DNA of 64,000 nucleotides, taken from the NCBI RefSeq assembly GCF_900101875.1, contig NZ_FNAI01000011.1, positions 1 to 64,000 of the forward strand. The letters run 5' to 3'. The position numbers were made by a program, and so were the translations under genes. Source of the DNA: Mucilaginibacter pineti. GTDB taxonomy: Bacteria > Bacteroidota > Bacteroidia > Sphingobacteriales > Sphingobacteriaceae. The notes under the pieces were generated by a model that did not search any database, was not told the origin of the DNA, and worked only from the letters and a program-made list of their open reading frames with translations. Numbering within the stretch: position 1 is the first letter of the stretch; each line of letters starts with the position of its first letter. Shown one piece after another: positions 16,109-26,396 of the stretch.

Positions 16109-17752
16109 TTACTGCTGAACAATCTCCAAATTCCCGTTTTTATCTTTTTTCCTGACCACCCAACCCCTGTTTAACTGGATATGGAAACCGTTTCCAGTAA
16201 TTTTATTTCCGTCAATTTTAACAGGTAACGGAAAAATAAACTTATGGCTTTCAAAATCGCCAAAAATGCCCGAAAGTCCCTTTTTAACGCTATCCGCTTC
16301 CATTTTAAAACTTCCGAAGTTACGGCCAGTGATGTCCGTCCCTACAATATTAGAATATACAAGCCCTTTGTCTTTTAATACCACAGTACCATTCATATCA
16401 TAAGACCTGCTGTAGATGCTGTCCGTCATCAAAACACTCAATGTTGGATAGTGCTCAAACAGATCGGTATAATAACTGATCTTCTTATCAAAATCACGCT
16501 TGCGCGCTACTTCCTGCCTGTTGATGGTTGCAAAGTTGTTGCGGCTATCAGCCTTACTAATAGCCGCGGGACTGATATTGATCGGGTGATGCAAATAATC
16601 GTTTTCATAGATTGCCTGAAAATTATATACTTTTCCTAAACCCGTTTTCCAGTTCATCTGCAAATAGTCAAAAAGCAACCCATAGGCCGGTCCGGTAGCA
16701 TATGGAAAGGCACGGGTATAGGTTGGTGCGCTTTCGCGCATATCGATCTCATTTATAGCAAGAAGGTATTTATCGGTATTGGACGACAAAACGAACCCTG
16801 TATAATTAGCTAATCCTTCAGACGTTTCTATCTGCAACTCTGCATCCAGCGATTGCGGATCAATTTGCTGCCGTAATTTCCGGTACATTAAGGCGTCTGT
16901 GACATATTGCCTAATCAAAGCTTTTTCTTTTTTATCGCGCACAGCCTGTAGCGCATTTTTCAAAGCCTGGTATTCCAGCCTGAGCCGTTGCCTGGCCTGG
17001 TATTCATCCAGATAATTAACCGGATTGCCATTCAGATTGATATGCTTATATTGAAGTACATGAAACAGTTCGTGGATAATGGTGACGCTGCTGTCCGAAA
17101 GATAATTTGTTAAAATAACGGCATAAGGTTGATTATCATATTTTTGAGATGAATTGGTCTGGCTTAAAACATTGTCAGCAATTTTCTTAGTATAAATTAC
17201 GGAGTCTGCGGTTACGCTCCCCGGTAAAATTTTCAGACTGTAAATAGTATGATCATTACCCAGTACCAGCAAATTATCGGACCACAAATTTTCTCCCCAA
17301 AGTTTTCCGTTATCCTGCATTAACAAGGCTTTCGCTTTTAACAGGGCAACTTTTACATTTTGTTTTGTTCTTGCAGGCAGTGTTTCCTGATTTTGTTTAA
17401 CCCGGCTGATCAGTATCTTCCATTCCGGCAGCTCATGCAAGTTTTTCAGGTCGCTGTCGCTGGTAAGATGACCAATGTTGGCGTAATATCTTTCCTTAGC
17501 CAAAAAACTTAATATATCCATCGACCGGGTATATTCTCCGTTAAGTGCAAAAATACAAGCGCCGTCATAGAGTTTGCTGCTTGATAACTGATAACCCTGC
17601 TGTTTAATTATAGCCGAAAACTCAACCGATGCGGTTTTATAATCGTGCTGATTATAAGCGGTCATCGCTCGGGTATAGATACTATCCAGGCTCTGGGCAC
17701 AGCAATTGGTTAAGATAAAAAACCAACAGAGCAGACTTAATAAATACTTCAT
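16109..17752 (-). CDS. Exported TPR-like protein with HExxH metallopeptidase motif
   Basis: A 547-aa protein with a signal peptide (cleavage near NCCAQ). Residues about 22-115 look like tetratricopeptide helices. The central part holds HELFH at 227-231 (TIIHELFHVLQ) and a candidate third zinc ligand Glu312 in SEGLANY, the spacing of gluzincin-like peptidases. The C-terminal 150 residues are beta-rich. A secreted or periplasmic zinc peptidase is likely; the substrate is unknown. It lies 24 bp downstream of the small exported protein and probably in one operon with it. Confidence 0.65.
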   Translation of the reverse strand: MKYLLSLLCWFFILTNCCAQSLDSIYTRAMTAYNQHDYKTASVEFSAIIKQQGYQLSSSKLYDGACIFALNGEYTRSMDILSFLAKERYYANIGHLTSDSDLKNLHELPEWKILISRVKQNQETLPARTKQNVKVALLKAKALLMQDNGKLWGENLWSDNLLVLGNDHTIYSLKILPGSVTADSVIYTKKIADNVLSQTNSSQKYDNQPYAVILTNYLSDSSVTIIHELFHVLQYKHINLNGNPVNYLDEYQARQRLRLEYQALKNALQAVRDKKEKALIRQYVTDALMYRKLRQQIDPQSLDAELQIETSEGLANYTGFVLSSNTDKYLLAINEIDMRESAPTYTRAFPYATGPAYGLLFDYLQMNWKTGLGKVYNFQAIYENDYLHHPINISPAAISKADSRNNFATINRQEVARKRDFDKKISYYTDLFEHYPTLSVLMTDSIYSRSYDMNGTVVLKDKGLVYSNIVGTDITGRNFGSFKMEADSVKKGLSGIFGDFESHKFIFPLPVKIDGNKITGNGFHIQLNRGWVVRKKDKNGNLEIVQQ

Positions 17753-17776
17753 AATTAATCAATTGCATTTCGTTAT

Positions 17777-18178
17777 TTAATTGGCAGATGGTGGCGTTGG
17801 TGTTTTGGGTGGATCTAATGTTTTTTTAATCTCATCGCCCAACCGCTCAAAAGTTTTTATTAAAGCCCCGGTGGATTTATCCTTGTTAAGGTCGATAATT
17901 ACTTTTTCTGGTTTGAGGCTGACCGTGTACGTGCTTTTTGAATTCCATATCGCCAGACCATCAGCTTCATTGGTTGGTTTGCCCAGGGCTTGAATAAGAA
18001 GCATCTTGATTTTTTCCGCTTTTGTGCTATTAAATACCGCAATAAGCGAATAGTCGTTGTCGCTGTTGCTAACGCTGATAGAAGTACGTTCAGTCGAAGT
18101 ATGCGAGGTTGTTGCGCTTTGCGCAAAAAGCAGCGCTGTGCAAAAGAGCGCGGCCAGCGTAAGGGTTAATCTTTTCAT
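17777..18178 (-). CDS. Small exported protein, unknown function
   Basis: A 133-aa protein with a signal peptide (MKRLTLTLAALF, cleavage after FAQ). A Ser/Thr-rich linker is followed by an alpha/beta domain (about 40-120) and a Pro/Thr-rich tail ending PPSAN. The family is not recognised. It is divergent from the sensor kinase gene (135 bp between starts), which suggests, without proof, that it and the HExxH protein are targets or sensors of that two-component system. Confidence 0.6.
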   Translation of the reverse strand: MKRLTLTLAALFCTALLFAQSATTSHTSTERTSISVSNSDNDYSLIAVFNSTKAEKIKMLLIQALGKPTNEADGLAIWNSKSTYTVSLKPEKVIIDLNKDKSTGALIKTFERLGDEIKKTLDPPKTPTPPSAN

Positions 18179-18313
18179 GTTTGTGCGTTTATTTTATGAA
18201 AGCAAATTTGGCTGTCGTAAGTCATTAACATGGTTAATCAAGCGTTAATGATAAGTTAATGACTCAAAACGTTAGAGGCACCCGCAATACTTCTGCTTAC
18301 CTTTGGAAAGAAG

Positions 18314-19705
18314 ATGAATGCCAATATTAAAATAAAGATCTTGATAATTGCCTGCGTACTGATTGTAAGTATGTTGTCGCTTATCCAGTTTTACCTGGTT
18401 AAAAACACCTATCAGCTCACCAGGGAACAATATTATGCGGCCGTAAAAAGCGAGATGAACAGAATTATCCACACACCGTTGGTTGCGGCTTCTGAAGAAA
18501 AAACAGCAGCGCATTTAAAGCAAACTATATTTTTGTATACCATCGGGCAGATCAACAGAAAAGATTTTTTGAAGGAAGCAACTATTCAAAATGATTCGGT
18601 GACCAGGGCTGCAAATCAATATTTCGATAGTATAGCCGCAAACAACCCGCTACTTAAAGGGACACATTATCAATCCCGGTATGATGAAATCGTTCTAAAT
18701 AGAAATGGAAAGGAAGATACACTGCTTAAACACGGAACAAAACACTACGTGTATATAGGGCAATCCGGGTTTACGGCCGACAATCTGTTATTGAACAACA
18801 ACGCCAGCCAAAGTATTGAAAGGACGCATACCAAAGAAGCCGGTAAAAGTAATTTCGATATCAATTATACCATCAATCTTGAAGGATCAAGATATTTAGA
18901 TGTGTCTGTTTGGAAACAAGTGGTGCTTCGGCGAATGTTTGGAATGTTTTTGCTGGCGGCAGGGTTGCTTATTGCGGTTATTCTGCTTTTTTACCAGGTA
19001 TTCCGTACCATGCTGAAGCAAAAAAAGATAGCAGAAATCCAAACGGATTTTGCTAACAACATCACACACGAACTAAAAACGCCTTTAAGTTCGGTGAGTG
19101 TTATCCTGAAAACTTTGGAAAGAAGAGAGATACGGCAAAACCCAGCGCTGTTAAATGAACTGTTACAATCGTTACAAAGGCAGCAAACTAAAATAAACGA
19201 TACCGTTGATAGTGTTTTGGAAAGCATGATGCAAACCGACCCGGTAGTTGAAAAGACCAATGTAAATATTACAGACTACTTGCTACGCTATACCAATGAT
19301 CTTCTACTGGCCTCACATTCTTTAACCATAGACATTCAACCTGATGGTCAGATGATCAAAACGCATTTGTCCACATTAGAGAAGGCGCTTAATAACTTGG
19401 TTGACAATGCTGTTAAGTACAGTCCGGAAGGCTCGCCAATCATCATTGAAGCCGGTGCATCCCAATATGACTACCTGATTAATATTACTGACCAAGGTTG
19501 CGGTATCGAATTAGAGGAGCAAAGCAGAATATTCGATAAGTTTTACCGCATCCCGGAGCAAAACCGGCACACCGTTAAGGGACTGGGGCTTGGCCTCTAC
19601 ATCAGTAATCAGGCCATTAACCAGTTGGGCGGAAGCCTAACCTTAAAAAGCAGACCCGGCGAGGGCAGCACATTCACCATCAGACTACCGATATATGAAA
19701 ATTAA
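18314..19705 (+). CDS. Membrane sensor histidine kinase
   Basis: A 463-aa protein. TM1 (about 7-29) and TM2 (about 206-228, FLLAAGLLIAVILLF) bracket a periplasmic sensor domain of about 175 residues with no recognised fold. HisKA carries the phosphoacceptor His in NNITHELKTPLS. HATPase_c has N-box NLVDNAVKYS, G1 DQGCGI, F-box FDKFYR and G2 GLGLGLYIS. The response regulator gene overlaps its end by 11 bp. Confidence 0.93.
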   Translation: MNANIKIKILIIACVLIVSMLSLIQFYLVKNTYQLTREQYYAAVKSEMNRIIHTPLVAASEEKTAAHLKQTIFLYTIGQINRKDFLKEATIQNDSVTRAANQYFDSIAANNPLLKGTHYQSRYDEIVLNRNGKEDTLLKHGTKHYVYIGQSGFTADNLLLNNNASQSIERTHTKEAGKSNFDINYTINLEGSRYLDVSVWKQVVLRRMFGMFLLAAGLLIAVILLFYQVFRTMLKQKKIAEIQTDFANNITHELKTPLSSVSVILKTLERREIRQNPALLNELLQSLQRQQTKINDTVDSVLESMMQTDPVVEKTNVNITDYLLRYTNDLLLASHSLTIDIQPDGQMIKTHLSTLEKALNNLVDNAVKYSPEGSPIIIEAGASQYDYLINITDQGCGIELEEQSRIFDKFYRIPEQNRHTVKGLGLGLYISNQAINQLGGSLTLKSRPGEGSTFTIRLPIYEN

Positions 19706-20378
19706 TGTACTGATTGCCGAGGACGATAATGACTTGGGTAGCCTGCTTAAACAATACCTTGAAATCAATGATTTCCAGGTTCAACTTGTTCACAACGGAG
19801 AAAAAGCACGGGCGGAATTAAAAAATGCGGTTTATGATATCCTGATCATCGATGTGATGATGCCAAGAGAAGATGGGTTTGCATTAGCTGAAAAACTCCG
19901 GCTACATTACCCTCAACTCCCTTTCCTGTTCGTTACAGCGAGAAAATTGAAAGAAGACATCCTGCACGGTCTTAAACTTGGGGCAGATGATTATATCGTC
20001 AAACCCTTTGATGCCGATGAACTGATACTCAGAATGCGGAATATATTAAAGCGAGGTCAGCCAAAGATGGAAAATCTCAACGAAATTTACCAGATCGGTA
20101 TTTTTCAATTTGATGCAAAAAATTTAAAGCTGTCTTCAATAGCAAGTGAAAAAACGCTTACTGAAAAGGAGGCACAGTTACTGGAATATCTTTATCATCA
20201 TAAAGGTCTGTTAATTAAACGCAACGATATACTGGAGGTTGTATGGAAGGAAGCTGATTTCTTTAACGGGCGAAGTATGGATGTGTTTATCACTCGCCTA
20301 AGAAAACATCTTTCTGGTGATCCTTCTATACAAATCGAAAGCATCCGGGGGATTGGGTTCCGGTTTAAAATTGACTAA
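19695..20378 (+). CDS. OmpR/PhoB-family response regulator
   Basis: A 227-aa protein. The receiver domain has acidic residues at 10-11, phosphoacceptor Asp53 (IIDVMMPRED) and a conserved Lys in DDYIVKPFDADEL. The C-terminal winged-helix DNA-binding domain ends in SIRGIGFRFKID. It is translationally coupled to the kinase. The divergent pair of exported proteins at 16,109-18,178 is a plausible target. Confidence 0.94.
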   Translation: MKINVLIAEDDNDLGSLLKQYLEINDFQVQLVHNGEKARAELKNAVYDILIIDVMMPREDGFALAEKLRLHYPQLPFLFVTARKLKEDILHGLKLGADDYIVKPFDADELILRMRNILKRGQPKMENLNEIYQIGIFQFDAKNLKLSSIASEKTLTEKEAQLLEYLYHHKGLLIKRNDILEVVWKEADFFNGRSMDVFITRLRKHLSGDPSIQIESIRGIGFRFKID

Positions 20379-20649
20379 GACCTGACTCATAGGTTCTTTA
20401 TATGGGATTCGAGTTTGCATAATCCATATGTCATTGGACTGATTTTTACTCAATCTAATCATTAGCTCCATGGTAGCGGAATAGGCAACAAACAATTGAA
20501 ACGCAAAAGCCAGCGGAGGATATTAAAAAGAATGACCAGCCAGGTACACCGCCGGACCTAAGCATGTGACGGGTTATAGGTAAATCGTACATCATTGGTT
20601 CGTTGAAAATCACTGAAATTGGCATCATTGAATTGTTTTCCTTATTTTT

Positions 20650-21261
20650 ATGGGAAGAAAAAACGCTTCAATGTCCGTCAAGGCCCTGCATACTGATTAT
20701 GAACTGCTGCAATTGATTGCGGCGGGTGACCAGCGTGCTTTCCGGTTATTGTACAAAAAATACCACCCGGTCATTTTCGCATTTACCTATCATTTATCCG
20801 GCTCTAAACAGGAGGCACAGGATATTGTACAGGAAACCATGTTATACGTCTGGCAGCATGCCGGGGAATTGAGCACGATGGAAAAGCCTTTGGCTTTTCT
20901 GAAAACATATGTCAAACGCCGTGGTATCGATATGCTCCGCAAGCAATTGACCGCGCAAAAGAGCGAGGCTACGTTTGGCCGGAACTGGCAGGAAGCCGAA
21001 AATGAAACCGAGCAGAGTATGCTGCTGAAAGATGTGCGTGACCAGATCGAAGCGGCAGTCAGCAAATTACCAAAACAGCAACAACAGGTTTACCGCTTGT
21101 GTTACCAACAGGGTCTGAAATACGAAGAAGCGGCTGAACAATTGAAAATATCTCGCGGCACGGTGCAAAAGCACATGAAATTAGCGCTTCGCGCATTACG
21201 AGAGCAGTTAAAAAACAATATTTCCTATGCGGCGCTGCTTATAATTTTAAAGTTTCTGTAA
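20650..21261 (+). CDS. ECF RNA polymerase sigma factor (cluster A)
   Basis: A 203-aa sigma-70 factor with region 2 (FRLLYKKYHPVIFAFTYHL...AQDIVQETMLYVW) and region 4 (LPKQQQQVYRLCYQQGLKYEEAAEQL then a helix-turn-helix). Met8 at 20671 is an alternative start. A FecR-like anti-sigma gene and a SusC receptor with STN domain follow, the standard trans-envelope signalling order. The ligand-bound receptor would release this factor to transcribe the downstream uptake genes. Confidence 0.9.
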   Translation: MGRKNASMSVKALHTDYELLQLIAAGDQRAFRLLYKKYHPVIFAFTYHLSGSKQEAQDIVQETMLYVWQHAGELSTMEKPLAFLKTYVKRRGIDMLRKQLTAQKSEATFGRNWQEAENETEQSMLLKDVRDQIEAAVSKLPKQQQQVYRLCYQQGLKYEEAAEQLKISRGTVQKHMKLALRALREQLKNNISYAALLIILKFL

Positions 21262-21504
21262 AATCGCAACAAATTAGACATTTAGCTCACTAATCTGTTT
21301 GCATTAACGCGATAAGAAATATTTTCGAGTGAAAACTCACGCATTTTATTGGTGTTTTCGGAAGCGTTTTTGGTTTATAGGCACAAAAATTCACCAATGT
21401 TACCTTATTTTAAAATTTTTGTTAAAAAATTTACTTTTTCATTACCCCGAAACCACCGTCCCGTTCGACTAACAATATAAACAGCGCTATTGCTGGCTAT
21501 ATTA

Positions 21505-22659
21505 ATGATGGACGAAAACAAACTCCAGTATTTATTTGAACAATTCCAACAAGGAAAGCTAAGCTCTGATGAACGGCTAGAGTGGGAAAGCTATGTTAAC
21601 TCTGGTGAGCAAAATCCTGCCTTTGCTGAGTGGTTGGAAAATCAGTGGGAAAAAGCAGAGGTTTCCGACCTTAGAATGGATCAGGAAACCGAGGAAGCGA
21701 TTCACGATTATGTAGTTATACAACCGCAAATATCTGAAACATCCCGGAGGCTTTGGCCGAGGATCGTTGCCGCAGCTTCTATTCTGCTCATCTTATCTTT
21801 CGGTACTTATTACTTAATGAACCGGGAGGCACCAGGACAAAACAGCGTTACTGCGGAATTGATCGCCCCTGTTCAAAAGGGTGTTTACCTTACCTTATCT
21901 AACGGTCAAAAAATCGTACTCGATCAGAAACACGTTGGCCGTACGAAGGTAGGTGACGGCACCCAGGTCGATCAAAATGGCAACGAATTGAGTTATCAGC
22001 AGGAGAAAACCGCTGCCGAACCACAGGTACATACACTCACCAACAATAGTAACGCTAAATACAGCTTGGTATTGGCTGACGGCAGCGAGGCTTATTTGGA
22101 TGTCGCATCAAGTATTACCTATCCGGTAGCTTTCAGCGGTAAGGAAAGAAATGTTACTGTGACTGGGCAGGCTTATTTTAAGGTCAAGCATAATGCAGCA
22201 CAGCCTTTTAGTGTTCATGTGGGAGATCAGCTCATTGAGGATATTGGTACGGAGTTTAATATCGATGCGTATCATAACATTAAAACCACGTTGGTGCAAG
22301 GTGCTGTTCGTATCCATGCAGGTGCAACAAAATTCCTTGTCTTAAAGCCAGGTAACGAAGCTTACCTTGAAAATAACGAATTGGTTAGCATCACGGCCGA
22401 TTTGGAAATGGCGACGATTTGGTTACAGGGTAAGATACCGCTGAATCACCGCACACTGGAAAGCGTGCTTACTGAAGTCGGCCGTATCTACGATATGCAA
22501 TTCATCTGGCAGGACGTCAGCCTGAAGCAATTGAAATTTGGTGGCGCAGTCAGCCGTACGCAAAAGCTGAGCAATATTCTGAACTTTTTCCGCAATACGG
22601 GCAAAGTGGATTTTACAGTGGATGGAAAGACAGTAACGGTATTTAAAAAGAAGAAATAA
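21505..22659 (+). CDS. FecR-family anti-sigma factor (cluster A)
   Basis: Starting at 21505 gives 384 aa (an upstream in-frame ATG at 21490 adds five residues). The cytoplasmic N-terminus (about 1-85) would bind the sigma factor. One membrane span follows (IVAAASILLILSFGTYYL). The periplasmic FecR domain (LADGSEAYLDVASSITYP, DIGTEFNIDAY) and the C-terminal DUF4974-like domain (KIPLNHRTLESVLTEVG) would contact the STN domain of the SusC receptor. It belongs with the sigma gene 243 bp upstream. Confidence 0.9.
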   Translation: MMDENKLQYLFEQFQQGKLSSDERLEWESYVNSGEQNPAFAEWLENQWEKAEVSDLRMDQETEEAIHDYVVIQPQISETSRRLWPRIVAAASILLILSFGTYYLMNREAPGQNSVTAELIAPVQKGVYLTLSNGQKIVLDQKHVGRTKVGDGTQVDQNGNELSYQQEKTAAEPQVHTLTNNSNAKYSLVLADGSEAYLDVASSITYPVAFSGKERNVTVTGQAYFKVKHNAAQPFSVHVGDQLIEDIGTEFNIDAYHNIKTTLVQGAVRIHAGATKFLVLKPGNEAYLENNELVSITADLEMATIWLQGKIPLNHRTLESVLTEVGRIYDMQFIWQDVSLKQLKFGGAVSRTQKLSNILNFFRNTGKVDFTVDGKTVTVFKKKK

Positions 22660-22885
22660 TAATTAACCCTATAAATTAAACACGCTAAACCCCAGAAAAC
22701 GATGAAAGAAATTTTACTTGATTAAAGGCCGCAGGCCAATGGTGAACCGAAACAAAAAAACGCACCCCGAATTGAGCCTCGGGATACGTTAAGCGTCCGG
22801 GAACCCTCCCCTGTGGCAGAGCCGCAATGGGAAAAAATAATTCGTGTATGACAACAAATTTATTTAAACCCGAACAATCAAAGTT

Positions 22886-25800
22886 ATGGATTTTAATGCA
22901 ATACGCATTAGCGGCAGCGTGCATTTATGTGTGCCGCGTAAAACACTACTCGTCATGAAGATTACGACCTTTCTTCTGCTGATGACTATAATGACTGTCA
23001 GCGCTACTAGCCTGGCACAAAAGATCTCCCTTAGTGAAAAGAATGCCAGTTTGGAACAGGTGCTGAACAAAATACGCCAGCAAAGCGGTTATGATTTTGT
23101 TTATAGTGAAGACCTGTTTCTTAACTCATCACCTATCACCGTGAATATTAAGGATGCTACACTGGACGAAGCACTAAAAGTCAGTTTGAAAAATCAGGCG
23201 CTTGATTTTAAGATTGAAAATGGTGCGGTGGTTTTTAAGGTTAAGGAGGCAAGTTTTTTTGATAAAATAAAAACCGCTCTTGCTATACCGATTACTGTTT
23301 CGGGCAAGGTTACCGACACCACGGGTATACCTTTAGTTGGCGCGACTATCATCAACAAAACCGATGGCAAAGCCATCTTAACCAATGATAAAGGTGAATT
23401 TATTTTAACTGCCCAAAATGGCGATCAAATAACCACAAGCTTTATTGGTTATCAACCTTATGTGTTTACGGTAACCAACAATCTGCCTTTTCAAAATATT
23501 GTTTTACATGCTAGCTTAAATAAACTAACCGAAGTAATCATAAGTACAGGCTACCAGCAATTGTCAAGGGAAAAAACGACAGGAAGCTTTGTGGTCATTG
23601 ATAGTGCATTGCTAAATAGAAAGGTTGGAACTAATGTTTTAGATCGCCTCGACGGGATCACCAGCGGTTTACTTTTCAATAAGAACAGAGTTGCATCACA
23701 AAGCGAGTTTAACATCCGTGGCCGCAGCACCATCAATGGTGAAGACAAACCATTAATTGTGGTAGATAATTTCCCCTATGAAGGAAATCTGGATAATATT
23801 AACCCGAATGACATTAAAAGCATCAATATATTGAAGGACGCAGCGGCAGCGGCCATTTGGGGCACCCGTGCAGGCAACGGAGTTGTGGTGATCACTACCT
23901 TTAAAGGTAACTACAATGCAAAACAGGTAATAAACTTCAATGCGAACGTTACCATCGGCAAAAAGCCTGACCTGTATCAGGCTCCCTGGTTTTCGTCGTC
24001 TGACTGGATTGGCGTAGAGAAGTTCTTATACGATCAGGGGGCATACACAGATGCCATTAATAGCGGCTATCTCCCCGTCTCAGCCGCAGTTGATATCATG
24101 GATCAGGGAGCAAAAAAAATGATCTCTTCCGCCGATTCTCTGAAACAGATCAATGCCCTTAAAAACTATGATGTCAGAAAAGATATGCTGAAATATCTAT
24201 ACAGGCTGTCCGTAAATCAGCAATACGCATTTAATGTAAATGGTGGTGGCGATCGAAATAAATACTTCGTATCAGTCGGATATGACCGCAACCTGGCTTC
24301 AAAAATGACGGATAGTTATAACCGCTTTAATTTGACAGCTAATAACTCTTACCGGTTTTTAAAAGATAAACTGGAACTTACTACCGGCTTATTGTTCACC
24401 TCCAGCAGTTACAAAAGCGGAAACACCTATTCGCCGCAATCACCGTATGACAGGCTGGCTGACGAGAACGGTAACGCTTTAGCCGTGCAAAATAACTTAA
24501 GGTCGGGATATGTTGACACTGTTGGAAAAGGCAATCTGCTGGACTGGCATTACAGGCCTTTGGATGAAAATTATGCGAATTCTAAAAGTAACCTGACCAG
24601 TTATATCATAAATGCCGGTTTAAATTACAACATCTTACCCGGATTTTCAGCATCCCTGTTATACCAGTATCAAAAGCAAAGTACAGTTGGAGAAGTTCTT
24701 AATAATGCGGATTCCTATACGGCGAGAGACCTGGTTAACAGCCTTTCATCAATAGATTACAGTACCGGTGCAGTTTCCAGGGTGGTTCCTGTAGGTGGCA
24801 TATTCAATAGCAGAATAGAACAGTTAACCTCTAATTATGGAAGGTTTCAGTTGAATTATAATAAATCAATCGGAGCAGATCATTCCCTATCAGCCATAGG
24901 AGGAGTTGAAGTCAGGGATAATTTTGCAGAAAGTATCAGTCAAAATCTATACGGTTACGATGAATCGACCCGTGTAAATTCCAATTCAGCAATCAATTTC
25001 AACAATGATTATGCGCTGTTGTATGGGGGCTCCACGCGCATAAGTGCCGGGCAAGAATCCAGTTATTTAACCGACCGTTATGTTTCTTATTTCGCAAATG
25101 CAACCTATGCCTATAAAAGTAGATATACTTTATCGTTAAGTGCCAGGAAGGATGAATCTAACCTTTTCGGTGTTAAATCCAATCAAAAGGGCGTTCCTTT
25201 ATGGTCAGCGGGCTTCGGCTGGGATATCAGCAAAGAAGCATTTTATGATTTTTCGTGGCTGCCTTATTTAAAACTCAGAGGAAGCTATGGATATACCGGC
25301 AATGTAAGTAAAACTATAAGTGCTTACCTGACAGCCAATGTCATAGGCACAAACATTTATGGACCAACTTATAGTGGCATCATAAACCCGCCTAACCCTT
25401 CTCTGAAATGGGAAAAAAATAAGATCATTAACCTGGGGCTTGACTTTTCGAGCAAATCCGGGGTTATATCGGGAAGTATAGAACCTTATATCAAGGATGG
25501 GGTAGATCTTTTTGGTACAAGCCCGCTGGCCGGTCAAACTGGAGTACTCTCTTTCCAGGGAAATTTCGCACAAACCAGCACGAAAGGGCTGGATGTTACT
25601 ATTAATACAATAAACCTCAATGGTAGGTTTAAATGGTACAGCACGTTTTTATTCAGCACTATTCGGGACAAAGTCGCAAAATATACCGCGAGTGAAAACA
25701 CAAACGGAGCAATTGTCACATTTCCTTTTGATAACCCAATAGTAGGTAATTCTTACTTTTCATTATATGCTTACAAATGGGCGGGGCTTGACGGTAATGG

Positions 25801-26392
25801 GAACCCGCAGGTTTATTTCGATGGGTCACCCAGTTCGGATTTTAGCAGTATCTCTAACTCTTTAAATAGAAGCAATATAGTTCGGGTAGGCTCTGCTGTT
25901 CCCACAACTTTTGGAAGTTTAAGAAACACTTTTTCATATGGTTCATTAGCTTTATCATTTAACATTACTTACCGCTTAAATTATTATTTTAGAAGGACGT
26001 CATTAGAAAGCACTGTTTATGGCCCTTTAGGCTTTCAAAACAATATCGACTTTGCAAACCGGTGGATGAAATCAGGTGACGAATTGAAGACCTCCGTACC
26101 CTCACTGCTCTATCCGGATGATGGTTCCCGTCAGATTTACACCTCTTCAGATATACTTATTGAAAAAGCTGATAATATCAGATTACAAGATATACGGCTG
26201 GAATGGAATCTAAAAAAGCTAACGCCTTTGACGAAATACTTTTCCGCCTTGCAATTGTATGCCTATCTGAACAATGTGGGGTACATATGGAAAGCCAATA
26301 AGCTCGGCCTTGACCCGGATAATCCCAATCCAACCATCACAAACACTTCTATTCCTTTAACGATATCATTCGGTATCAAAGCAACCCTATAA
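22886..26392 (+). CDS. SusC/RagA TonB-linked receptor with STN domain (cluster A)
   Basis: A 1168-aa outer-membrane transporter. A signal-like segment starts at Met24 (22955), the likelier mature start, although longer leaders are common in this family. The STN signalling domain (about 45-125), carboxypeptidase-like repeat (about 142-220), plug (KDAAAAAIWGTRAGNGVVVITT) and C-terminal beta-barrel follow. Together with the SusD 4 bp downstream it should import a large ligand by TonB energy. The STN domain links it to the FecR/sigma pair. No glycoside hydrolase, peptidase or binding-specific gene identifies the ligand. Confidence 0.93.
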   Translation: MDFNAIRISGSVHLCVPRKTLLVMKITTFLLLMTIMTVSATSLAQKISLSEKNASLEQVLNKIRQQSGYDFVYSEDLFLNSSPITVNIKDATLDEALKVSLKNQALDFKIENGAVVFKVKEASFFDKIKTALAIPITVSGKVTDTTGIPLVGATIINKTDGKAILTNDKGEFILTAQNGDQITTSFIGYQPYVFTVTNNLPFQNIVLHASLNKLTEVIISTGYQQLSREKTTGSFVVIDSALLNRKVGTNVLDRLDGITSGLLFNKNRVASQSEFNIRGRSTINGEDKPLIVVDNFPYEGNLDNINPNDIKSINILKDAAAAAIWGTRAGNGVVVITTFKGNYNAKQVINFNANVTIGKKPDLYQAPWFSSSDWIGVEKFLYDQGAYTDAINSGYLPVSAAVDIMDQGAKKMISSADSLKQINALKNYDVRKDMLKYLYRLSVNQQYAFNVNGGGDRNKYFVSVGYDRNLASKMTDSYNRFNLTANNSYRFLKDKLELTTGLLFTSSSYKSGNTYSPQSPYDRLADENGNALAVQNNLRSGYVDTVGKGNLLDWHYRPLDENYANSKSNLTSYIINAGLNYNILPGFSASLLYQYQKQSTVGEVLNNADSYTARDLVNSLSSIDYSTGAVSRVVPVGGIFNSRIEQLTSNYGRFQLNYNKSIGADHSLSAIGGVEVRDNFAESISQNLYGYDESTRVNSNSAINFNNDYALLYGGSTRISAGQESSYLTDRYVSYFANATYAYKSRYTLSLSARKDESNLFGVKSNQKGVPLWSAGFGWDISKEAFYDFSWLPYLKLRGSYGYTGNVSKTISAYLTANVIGTNIYGPTYSGIINPPNPSLKWEKNKIINLGLDFSSKSGVISGSIEPYIKDGVDLFGTSPLAGQTGVLSFQGNFAQTSTKGLDVTINTINLNGRFKWYSTFLFSTIRDKVAKYTASENTNGAIVTFPFDNPIVGNSYFSLYAYKWAGLDGNGNPQVYFDGSPSSDFSSISNSLNRSNIVRVGSAVPTTFGSLRNTFSYGSLALSFNITYRLNYYFRRTSLESTVYGPLGFQNNIDFANRWMKSGDELKTSVPSLLYPDDGSRQIYTSSDILIEKADNIRLQDIRLEWNLKKLTPLTKYFSALQLYAYLNNVGYIWKANKLGLDPDNPNPTITNTSIPLTISFGIKATL

Positions 26393-26396
26393 TCGC

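Noticed and set aside
20379..20649. Small gene between the response regulator and cluster A sigma factor
   Set aside because: A Pro/Lys-rich frame (…KKNDQPGTPPDLSM) can be read at about 20,495-20,567, but it has no start codon; at most a remnant.
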